Source: Paraclostridium ghonii | GTDB taxonomy: Bacteria; Bacillota; Clostridia; Peptostreptococcales; Peptostreptococcaceae | Assembly (NCBI RefSeq): GCF_023653455.1 | Contig: NZ_JAKEDR010000069.1 | Coordinates: 1 to 15,990, forward strand | Direction: 5' to 3' | DNA: 15,990 nucleotides | Shown: positions 1 to 6,965 of the stretch, one piece after another | How positions within the stretch are numbered: the stretch's first letter is position 1 | How the letters are laid out: every line of letters starts with the position of its first letter | Program-made: the position numbers and the translations under genes | Notes under the pieces: generated by a model | The model's input: only the letters and a program-made list of their open reading frames with translations | Told to the model about the DNA's origin: nothing | Databases searched by the model: none

Positions 1-1016
1 ATATTTAACTTTACTATTTCTCCATGTAGTATTATATTTGTAGTAATATCTTTAGAAATATTATTAAATCCTAAAGCTCCAATCAATCCAAGTATAATCC
101 CTATAGGTACTGAAATTATATATAATATAAATAATTCTTGTAAAACCAACTTAAATATGTCAAAATTATTAAATCCTACAGCCCTTAAAATACTATATTC
201 ACTAATCCTACTGTATATTGAAATATTAAATATTCCATATATAACAAATCCACATATCAAACTTATTATAACTATAAACAACATATCATCTGTACTCATT
301 GTATTCTTTATGTTATCTAAATCTATCATATCATTTTGTATATGTACATTTTCTTCTGGTATACTAATCTCTTTAGATATTTTATTTATTTCACCCTCTA
401 TATCTACACCGTCTTTAAATTCTACATTTGCAAATAATACATCATTATTTTTTATATCATTCTTTATATATAAGTTTTTTCTACTATAAAGCTTATTTGA
501 AGCCATGTCATTTAATATTCCTACTAATTTAAATCTCTCTTCTTTATATCCATTATTTCCATCTTCAACTTTTAATGTTATTTCTTGATTAATCTCTAAA
601 TCAAGTCCTAAAGTATTCAACACCCATTCTTCTGCGACAACTTCATTTTTATTTTCTGCTAATCTTCCTTTTTTTAACTTTGAATTACCTAGTATATAAT
701 CATCATTTGCTCCCATTATATTTATATCTTGTCTTTCTTCTTTTGCTGTTGATTTGTATAAATACTGTAATCCTAAATGCTCAATATTATTATTTGAACT
801 TATTTTTCTAAATTGACTTTCATTAATTCCATTAAATACAACTTGATATGGCCCAAGTTTATACTTCATAGATTGTAATTCTACATTATTGTTGGTTTCT
901 CTAAGTGTTCCAACTCCTACAATTAGACTTATAGAAAATATTATACTTATCATAATTGCTATAGATCTTAACTTGTATGATTTTAAATATTTTCCTACTA
1001 GTTTCAAAGTTTCCAT
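1..1016 (-). CDS. FtsX/MacB-type ABC transporter permease (3' end beyond window)
   Basis: This gene starts with ATG at 1016 behind an AAAGGAGAG ribosome binding site and stays open to the left edge, so about 338 N-terminal residues are visible. What is seen: a short basic N-terminus, a first membrane segment near residues 18-37, and a hydrophilic extracytoplasmic domain of about 190 residues. A second membrane segment follows near 230-255, then the sequence SEYSILRAVGF typical of FtsX-family permeases, then a third membrane segment. The family supplies the membrane subunits of MacB/LolCDE-like ABC systems, which act as mechanotransmission, efflux or signalling pumps rather than importers. A partner ATPase and the remaining membrane segments would lie left of the window. 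It is 115 nt downstream of the ABC-2 permease on the same strand; no clear terminator lies in that gap, so it may belong to the sigma-factor operon. Substrate unknown. Confidence 0.85.
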   Translation of the reverse strand, partial: METLKLVGKYLKSYKLRSIAIMISIIFSISLIVGVGTLRETNNNVELQSMKYKLGPYQVVFNGINESQFRKISSNNNIEHLGLQYLYKSTAKEERQDINIMGANDDYILGNSKLKKGRLAENKNEVVAEEWVLNTLGLDLEINQEITLKVEDGNNGYKEERFKLVGILNDMASNKLYSRKNLYIKNDIKNNDVLFANVEFKDGVDIEGEINKISKEISIPEENVHIQNDMIDLDNIKNTMSTDDMLFIVIISLICGFVIYGIFNISIYSRISEYSILRAVGFNNFDIFKLVLQELFILYIISVPIGIILGLIGALGFNNISKDITTNIILHGEIVKLN

Positions 1017-1131
1017 AGGTACTCTCCTTTTATCTCACTATAATAATTTAGCATGTCATCTCTTTTTTTATATCTACTCCATTGTATTTTTATGTGTGCA
1101 CTTAATATGGTAATTTATCAAGATATTAAAT

Positions 1132-2286
1132 TTATACAACTTGCCTTTTTCCTAGTTTGTTTATTAAGTATAATACTATTGGGATACTGATTATCCCTAT
1201 TGTAAGTAAAACATTTAAGTGTAGTGTAGGATTTCCAAATATATTATATGTACTTGTATCTCCAAACATCCTTATAGGCCCTATTAGATTTTCTATATTT
1301 AATTCCATAAAAATCTTAGTTAAAATATATGTAGGCATAACTTTAGCTAAAAACCCTGGTCCTATTAACATAACTACACTAATTGCAAAAGATATCATAT
1401 TATTTTTTATAACTAATGAGACTAACATAACTAAAAGTGTAAATAATACAACCCCTATATAGCTAACTAATAACCCAAACATATAAAATGTCCCTATATT
1501 CATAATATATGGCGTTCTTACAGTATTAGGTAAAAAACTCATTGGTAAATTCCATCCTTCAAATCCATGCATAGCTATTATAGCAACTTGTATCCCATTT
1601 ATGACCATAAATATTATTGTTGAAAATAATAACCCTGATATAACTTTTGCTAGTGTTAATTTTCCTTGTCCATTTTTAGAACTAAATATTATAGATGAAG
1701 TATTACTTTGATATTCATTACTAAATATAGTACATATAGATATAATTATCAAAATCCCTATCCACATTGGAGTCATGTTAAAGTCTGTTGCATCTCTCCA
1801 TCCAAACTTAAAATAGTACTTAGGTATTGGCTTTTTTTCAATTAAATCATGTATATATTTAAGCTCTTTGTACTCATAAGTATCACGATTACCCTCTTTT
1901 TCTAATTTATTAATATTCTTTTTCATATCATTTAAATTATAAAATTTATCATTTATCATATAATCAGGGTTTATCCCTATAAAAAAATCAGATAATCCAT
2001 ATGTTATTACTTTTTCCTTATCAGCAATTTCTTCTCCTTTATTATATTTTTCTCTAGCCTGATTTCCTATTTGTTCTAAATAGTTCATTTTTTCCTCAGT
2101 TATCACTTGCCCTTCATATTCTTTGCCTATTTTTTTTATATTTTCATAACTTAATCCTTTGTCTTTCATGTCTAAATAATCAGTTATAGACGGCAATACA
2201 GATAATATTATGCATATTAACATCAATCCTAATACTGATTTTTTAGAAAATATCTTATATAGTTCAAATTTTACTAGTTCTTTCAT
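1132..2286 (-). CDS. ABC-2 type transporter permease
   Basis: A 384-residue integral membrane protein. It has an N-terminal membrane segment (about 17-35), a charged extracytoplasmic stretch of about 130 residues, then five or so further hydrophobic segments in the C-terminal half. This is the arrangement of ABC-2 permeases of bacitracin/lantibiotic-type or NatB-like exporters. The start is supported by an AAGGGGA ribosome binding site 7-8 nt upstream. The gene begins 11 nt after the ATPase gene ends, so the two are almost certainly cotranscribed and form one ABC exporter. By position it corresponds to the permease (YxlG) of the Bacillus sigY operon, although I cannot establish orthology from the sequence. 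Substrate unknown; a role in envelope stress or antibiotic-peptide defence is inference. Confidence 0.85.
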   Translation of the reverse strand: MKELVKFELYKIFSKKSVLGLMLICIILSVLPSITDYLDMKDKGLSYENIKKIGKEYEGQVITEEKMNYLEQIGNQAREKYNKGEEIADKEKVITYGLSDFFIGINPDYMINDKFYNLNDMKKNINKLEKEGNRDTYEYKELKYIHDLIEKKPIPKYYFKFGWRDATDFNMTPMWIGILIIISICTIFSNEYQSNTSSIIFSSKNGQGKLTLAKVISGLLFSTIIFMVINGIQVAIIAMHGFEGWNLPMSFLPNTVRTPYIMNIGTFYMFGLLVSYIGVVLFTLLVMLVSLVIKNNMISFAISVVMLIGPGFLAKVMPTYILTKIFMELNIENLIGPIRMFGDTSTYNIFGNPTLHLNVLLTIGIISIPIVLYLINKLGKRQVV

Positions 2287-2297
2287 ATAGATTCCCC

Positions 2298-3179
2298 TTA
2301 CACACTAACTTTTTCATCAAAATAATATAAAAATAAATCCTCTAAATTCGGTTTTTCATCTATTACCTCAATACCTTTTATATTTATATTTTCGTATCCT
2401 ACAACCCTAACTAAAATATGTTCTTTATCTCTTATTATATTTGAAACTTTAAATTCATTTTGAACCTTATGTAATTCATGTTCTTTTATTCTTAAACTAT
2501 GAACTTTTCCATTAATACTATTTAAAAGCTCGCTTGGAGTAGATTTTTCAACTAATTTTCCATCTTTCATAATAATTATTTCATTTGATATAAACTCTAC
2601 ATCTGAAACTATGTGAGTTGATAATATTACAATCTTATCTTTTGATATTTCAGATATTAAATTTTTAAATCTTATTCTTTCGTTAGGATCTAACCCTGCA
2701 GTTGGTTCATCTAATATAAGTATTTTAGGATCATTTAAAAGGGCTTGTGCTATTCCTAACCTTTGTTTCATACCTCCTGAAAATTTACCTATTTTTCTAT
2801 TTCTATCTTTTTCTAAATTTACAAACTTTAAAAGTTCATCTATCTTCGTTTTTGAAGTTTCTTTTTCTATACCTTTTAATGTAGATACATATTCCAAAAA
2901 TTTTTGTGCTGTGAAAGTTTTATAAAAACCTATATCCTGTGGTAAGTATCCAAGCTCACTTCTATAATCTGCTCCTAAATCTGTTTTACTTTTTCCATTT
3001 AAATAAACTTCACCTCTAGTAGCATTTGAAACATCTGCTATTATCCTCATAAGAGATGTTTTTCCTGCTCCATTAGGTCCTAGTAGCCCATATATCCCAC
3101 TATTTAAAGTCAAACTAAAATCATCTACTGCAACTTTATCTTTAAATGATTTTTTTATATTTTTTAAAACTAATTCCAT
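2298..3179 (-). CDS. ABC transporter ATP-binding protein
   Basis: This 293-residue cytoplasmic ATPase energises the neighbouring ABC-2 permease. All nucleotide-binding elements are intact: Walker A GPNGAGKT (34-41), Q-loop Gln81, signature FSGGMKQ (133-139), Walker B ILILDE (153-158), D-loop GLD and switch His189. The C-terminal 80 residues after the ATPase core form the accessory domain common in the CcmA/drug-exporter branch. The start follows an AGGGGGAAAG ribosome binding site. Gaps to both neighbours are 11 nt, so the gene sits in the middle of a tight operon. It is the counterpart by position of YxlF in the sigY operon. The export substrate cannot be predicted from the sequence. Confidence 0.93.
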   Translation of the reverse strand: MELVLKNIKKSFKDKVAVDDFSLTLNSGIYGLLGPNGAGKTSLMRIIADVSNATRGEVYLNGKSKTDLGADYRSELGYLPQDIGFYKTFTAQKFLEYVSTLKGIEKETSKTKIDELLKFVNLEKDRNRKIGKFSGGMKQRLGIAQALLNDPKILILDEPTAGLDPNERIRFKNLISEISKDKIVILSTHIVSDVEFISNEIIIMKDGKLVEKSTPSELLNSINGKVHSLRIKEHELHKVQNEFKVSNIIRDKEHILVRVVGYENINIKGIEVIDEKPNLEDLFLYYFDEKVSV

Positions 3180-3190
3180 TTGCTTTCCCC

Positions 3191-4054
3191 CTAAAAATCT
3201 AAGTTTTTATAATCTATAAAATTTACACTTTTTTTATAAAATATTTTTGATGCCAATATGGTAAAAATACACAATAATAAAAATATTGTAAATAACTTGT
3301 AATTATTTATATTTACTATATTTTTAATTGTATTTTTATCTACAATATTACATCCAATTATCCATATGCTTGTAGATAAAGTTATGCTGTTCATACTTCT
3401 ATAAATAGATGCTAGTATTAATGATATAAATGATATAAAGCAAGAAGGTATCAAGCATATATTAATAATCTTAAATAAATTAACTTCAGAGTAAGTTCTA
3501 GCTAACACTAAGCTTATTACTAAACTTATAACTATAGAAGTTATACCTACTATTACTAATTTTGAAAGTACTATCTCTCTAAAAGAGTATTTATAGCTAA
3601 GTTCTAACTCCCATACATTTTCATCTTTCCCTCTTAAGGTTTCAACTAATCCAAGAAGTATCGGTATAGGCGATATTGTATAAGCACACATATATGGATT
3701 TAATTTAAATCTTATAGTCCCAACTAATCCACAAAAAATTATTATTATAGATAAAAGTAAATACATCTTATTAAATATCTTAAATTGCATTTTAAGTAAA
3801 TCTATATTTATTTTAACTTTATTTAATACACTTCCTTTTTTAATTGATATAACTTCTTCATTTTTATTTTGTGGCATATGTATTCTTAGTTTATCAATTG
3901 TAAAATCTATTTTTTCTTCATCTGCCTTTTTTACTATATAACTATCTAGAAAGTTTTCTATATCTACTAATTCTTCATCTAATATATCTTCAAACTCTTC
4001 ATTACTTAGATTATCAAATTTTAGATTTTCTATCATGTCCGATGTTTTGTTCAT
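3191..4054 (-). CDS. Membrane protein, candidate anti-sigma factor
   Basis: About 287 residues from the preferred ATG at 4054. The frame extends to a TTG at 4069, but those codons form the GGAGGTG ribosome binding site, so 4054 is chosen. Residues 1 to about 95 are hydrophilic and acidic (for example FEDILDEELVDIENF) and should be cytoplasmic. The rest holds about six hydrophobic segments. Between the second and third segments is a stretch with VWELELSYKYS, resembling ABC-2-like membrane domains in anti-sigma proteins of clostridial and paenibacillar ECF operons, as I recall them. No zinc-binding HxxxCxxC motif of classical anti-sigma factors is visible. The first 41 nt overlap the end of the sigma gene, so the two are translationally coupled. 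The inferred role is to hold the sigma factor at the membrane until a signal arrives; it could instead be an ABC permease subunit. Confidence 0.75.
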   Translation of the reverse strand: MNKTSDMIENLKFDNLSNEEFEDILDEELVDIENFLDSYIVKKADEEKIDFTIDKLRIHMPQNKNEEVISIKKGSVLNKVKINIDLLKMQFKIFNKMYLLLSIIIIFCGLVGTIRFKLNPYMCAYTISPIPILLGLVETLRGKDENVWELELSYKYSFREIVLSKLVIVGITSIVISLVISLVLARTYSEVNLFKIINICLIPSCFISFISLILASIYRSMNSITLSTSIWIIGCNIVDKNTIKNIVNINNYKLFTIFLLLCIFTILASKIFYKKSVNFIDYKNLDF

Positions 4055-4601
4055 AATTATCACCTCCAAGAAGTTTTTTTAAATTTTTTACTCCATTAAA
4101 TAATCTTGATTTTATAGTGTTTTCGTTTTCACCTGTTATAAAACTTATTTCTTTAATTTTTAAGTCATTATAATATTTAAGTATTAAAGCTTCTCTTTGA
4201 AGTTTTGGTAAAGTTTTTATAGCTTCTTTTATCTTTATAGAATCTTCTTTTTTAGATAGTATATCTATTACATTTGTTTTATCTTCTATTTCATGATTGC
4301 TAATATCACAACTTTGACTTATTTGCTTGTACGTTTTACTTTTGAAATAATCTTTAGTTGTGTTAAGAGCAATTTTTAATAACCAGCTTTTAAAACTTCC
4401 ACTTTTCATTTTGTACTTATCTATATTTTTCATCATTTTTATAAATGAATCTTGGGTTATGTCATAAGCTATATTTTGGTCATTTACATTTCTATATATG
4501 AAACTATGTACCAAGTCATAATACCTTTTTACTAAAACTTCCATTGCACTTTCGTTTCCTTTTAATATTTCTTTTATTAGTTTTTCATCTGACTGTGCCA
4601 T
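4014..4601 (-). CDS. ECF-type RNA polymerase sigma factor
   Basis: A 195-residue sigma-70 family group 4 factor that directs RNA polymerase to a small regulon. Region 2 spans about residues 18-90 (RYYDLVHSFIYR, then YDITQDSFIKMMKNI, SFKSWLLKIALN and DYFKSK). A variable linker follows, then region 4 at about 125-180 (IKTLPKLQREALILKYYNDLKIKEI, with the helix-turn-helix ending ENTIKSRLFNGVKNLK) [motif given in parts of the region]. The length is typical of ECF factors, which lack regions 1.1 and 3. The frame extends upstream to a GTG at 4619, but those codons are the AAAGGAGGT ribosome binding site, so ATG 4601 is the start. It is first in an operon with a membrane protein and ABC genes, and an ECF-like promoter precedes it, suggesting autoregulation. 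It is not recognisable as a named sigma factor. Confidence 0.92.
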   Translation of the reverse strand: MAQSDEKLIKEILKGNESAMEVLVKRYYDLVHSFIYRNVNDQNIAYDITQDSFIKMMKNIDKYKMKSGSFKSWLLKIALNTTKDYFKSKTYKQISQSCDISNHEIEDKTNVIDILSKKEDSIKIKEAIKTLPKLQREALILKYYNDLKIKEISFITGENENTIKSRLFNGVKNLKKLLGGDNYEQNIGHDRKSKI

Positions 4602-4623
4602 TTTTATACCTCCTTTCACTTAT

Positions 4624-4651
4624 ATAACGAATTTTATTTACAAAAGGTTTT
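4624..4651 (-). promoter_or_regulatory. Candidate ECF-type promoter of the sigma operon
   Basis: Read on the minus strand, an AAAACC element (4651-4646) is followed by exactly 16 nt and then CGTTAT (4629-4624). This fits the general ECF pattern of an AAC-containing -35 and a CGT-containing -10 with 16-17 nt spacing, as for sigma-W-like promoters. Transcription would begin about 15 nt before the ribosome binding site or within it, so the leader is very short. A weaker housekeeping alternative (TTGAGA, 16 nt, TAAATA) overlaps it. The match is by eye only. Confidence 0.5.
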
Positions 4652-4676
4652 ATATTTCTCAAAATTTTTCCCAACA

Positions 4677-4804
4677 AAAAAGATGCCTATTTATCTAGTG
4701 TAGGAGAAAACATTAAGTTTTTTCGCTCGTTCAAAGCATCTTTTCAGCTTTGAGAGCATAAAACTTAATGTTTTCTCCGAATTACCCTACATAGGCATCT
4801 TTTT
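4677..4804 (-). repeat. 128-nt nearly palindromic element, likely also a terminator
   Basis: The outer arms, 4677-4690 and 4791-4804, match perfectly over 14 bp. After a 12-nt unpaired segment on each side, the inner arms 4703-4721 and 4760-4778 match perfectly over 19 bp. The loop itself folds: TCAAAGC (4731-4737) pairs with GCTTTGA (4747-4753), extended by GCTC/GAGC across a 2-nt bulge. On the minus strand it begins 4 nt after the stop codon of the YhgE/Pip gene and ends in a T6 run, so it can terminate that operon. It is far larger than an ordinary terminator. A dispersed palindromic repeat, a MITE relic or a small RNA are alternatives; no target-site duplication is obvious. Confidence 0.8.
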
Positions 4805-4808
4805 AATC

Positions 4809-6947
4809 TTATAATCCTGATTCTTTAAATTTCTCATTTACAAATTCTGTAGCATTATGGAATGTCTTTTTAAATACAACTAACGCTAAGAATAATATAA
4901 AGAATAAAAACAACATCAATAAATCATGATATACAGCATTCATACTAGGTCCTGCTATAGCTTCTCTAAATCCATCTATAGCGTAGGTAAACGGCCAAAA
5001 TGGTTGTAACACTTCAAATATTTTAGGGTTCGTTTGTATCGGATATATACCTCCAGAACCTGCAATTTGAAATACCATTATTACTATTGCAATAGCTTTA
5101 CCGATATTCCCAAATAATGAAACTAAAGTAAAAATCATTGTTGCAAACAATATTGATGACGCTATCGTAAATACAAATAATAAAGGTACACTTTCAGGTG
5201 CTTGGAATATAAATATATTCCCTATTGCAATTATTAACGATTGTATTAACGATATAGTTATAAATGTAAGCATTTTTCCAAAATGTTTTTGAACTAAATT
5301 TGTATGTTCTCCTTCTAACTCTTCACATTCTGTAGTTAGAAGTGATGTAGCTAAAAGAGCTCCTACCCATATTGCAAGAACTGAATAAAAAGGCATTAAC
5401 GCAACTCCAAATATACCTGCTTTATATAGTTCTTCTGTTTTTACATTAACTGGAGATGATATAAATGACGCAATTTCTTTTGAATTTTCATCAAGTGTTG
5501 AAATTAATTTATCTAAATTTTTATCAGTCAATATATTTGTTTTTTCAATTACTGTATCTAAATCTTTTTCGAATTTCTCTAACTGTTTAGCTATATTTTC
5601 AGATTGTTTTATAGCTAAATTACTACTTGATATTCCAAAATTAGAAAGTGCATTTAATTGTGGAACTAAAACATTTATACCATCTAATACATTGTTCATA
5701 TCTCCTGAATTAGAGACCATAACATTTCCTACACTATTAAAAACCTCTGATATATTAGAAGAAAATGATCCACTTATTATATTTAATTTACTATTGAATG
5801 CATTAGATAAATCTGATAAAGAATCTATTTGTTCATTTATTTTATCTTTACCTGAATTATCTCCAATTAATGATTTTATACTTTCAATTTTTTCACTTTC
5901 TAAGTCAATCATCTCTTTTAATTTGTTAAGAGAATTTATTGTATTTTCTACTTTACCACTATCTATTTTTTCAAGTCCAGATATAAGATTATCAATATTG
6001 CCTTTCATAGATGATATAGTGTTTAACATTGGATCTATAACCTTTTGTAAATCTTCATTAGATCCATTATTATTTAAGTTTCTCAAATTATTAATTTGAC
6101 TTTGTAATTTACTATTCATATTATTTATAGAATTCATGTTGTTGCTTAAATTTTGAGAAGCATTATTAATATTGCTTTGCGTAACTAAAGTTAAATCCCT
6201 ACTGTTGTTTACAACTGATTTTAAATCATTTACTTCTTTTGTAATTAAAGGAAGATTTCCTTTGGTATTTCTTAAGTATTTTTTCAAGTTATTAGCATGT
6301 GTACTTGCTTCTTTTACATAACTATCAATTTTTTTCAAGTTGCCTGCTGTACTATCTAATGTTTCTTTTAACTCTATTATTTGTGGTTTATTGTCTTCTA
6401 ACTTAACTCCAAGTGATGTAAGAAAACTAAAAGCTTCTTTATTTACCGTATCTACAAAGTTAGATTTAATTTTTTCTACTAACTTATCTTTAGCAACGTC
6501 TGTAATTTTTGTAGCTATTGCATTTACTTTTTCATTAGCCTTATAAATTATATTTGGCTTTTGAGGGTCCTTAGTTGATAGCGATGCTAAATCTTTTGAA
6601 AAATCACTTGGTATTTCAATTAAAGCATAATATTTACCCTCATTTAATTTATAGTTACCTTGCCACTCTTCTGTAAATTCCCAACCTATATTATGATCCT
6701 CTTTAAGACTTTCTACAATTTCATCTCCTATATTTGTAAACTTTCCATTAATTGATGCCCCTTCATCTTTATTGACTACAGCTACAGGAATATTCCCTGT
6801 ATTTACATATGGATTCCAACATGCTTGTATATTTACCCATGCATATAATGATGGTATTAAGCAAAGCCCTGCTATTATTATAAAGGCTGCTGGAATAGTT
6901 GTTATGTGTTTTAAATCCCTTAAGTATATTCTAAAAATCTTCTTCAT
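4809..6947 (-). CDS. YhgE/Pip family membrane protein (downstream copy)
   Basis: A 712-residue protein with the YhgE/Pip architecture. An N-terminal membrane segment (about 18-38) is followed by the conserved ACWNPY motif near 42-47 and an extracytoplasmic domain with VVNKDEGA. A long Asn/Ser-rich, probably coiled-coil region covers about 190-500. The C-terminal ABC-2-like membrane domain (about 518-692, five to six segments) contains LFGNIGKA and IAGSGGIYPI. The family includes the lactococcal phage infection protein Pip and the type VII secretion component EsaA; the function of stand-alone members is unsettled. The start has a GAGGTGAGG ribosome binding site and lies 18 nt behind its paralogue's stop, so both are in one operon. 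No WXG100 or EssC-like gene is nearby, so a type VII secretion role is unsupported. Cell-envelope location is confident, function is not. Confidence 0.9.
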   Translation of the reverse strand: MKKIFRIYLRDLKHITTIPAAFIIIAGLCLIPSLYAWVNIQACWNPYVNTGNIPVAVVNKDEGASINGKFTNIGDEIVESLKEDHNIGWEFTEEWQGNYKLNEGKYYALIEIPSDFSKDLASLSTKDPQKPNIIYKANEKVNAIATKITDVAKDKLVEKIKSNFVDTVNKEAFSFLTSLGVKLEDNKPQIIELKETLDSTAGNLKKIDSYVKEASTHANNLKKYLRNTKGNLPLITKEVNDLKSVVNNSRDLTLVTQSNINNASQNLSNNMNSINNMNSKLQSQINNLRNLNNNGSNEDLQKVIDPMLNTISSMKGNIDNLISGLEKIDSGKVENTINSLNKLKEMIDLESEKIESIKSLIGDNSGKDKINEQIDSLSDLSNAFNSKLNIISGSFSSNISEVFNSVGNVMVSNSGDMNNVLDGINVLVPQLNALSNFGISSSNLAIKQSENIAKQLEKFEKDLDTVIEKTNILTDKNLDKLISTLDENSKEIASFISSPVNVKTEELYKAGIFGVALMPFYSVLAIWVGALLATSLLTTECEELEGEHTNLVQKHFGKMLTFITISLIQSLIIAIGNIFIFQAPESVPLLFVFTIASSILFATMIFTLVSLFGNIGKAIAIVIMVFQIAGSGGIYPIQTNPKIFEVLQPFWPFTYAIDGFREAIAGPSMNAVYHDLLMLFLFFILFLALVVFKKTFHNATEFVNEKFKESGL

Positions 6948-6965
6948 TTCCTCACCTCTATAAAA

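Noticed and set aside
157..489. Open plus-strand frame of 110 codons, and similar ones at 889-1113, 1157-1462, 5692-6099, 6340-6546, 11251-11463 and 13195-13581
   Set aside because: They lie antisense inside well-supported minus-strand genes, lack good ribosome binding sites, and have Ile/Leu/Ser-rich products typical of reversed AT-rich coding sequence.
4602..4619. Upstream GTG start extending the sigma factor by six residues
   Set aside because: Those codons are the AAAGGAGGT ribosome binding site of the ATG at 4601; the same logic rejects the TTG starts at 4069 and 11777.
4677..4804. Insertion sequence or CRISPR-related repeat
   Set aside because: There is no transposase frame, no clear target-site duplication and no repeat/spacer periodicity.
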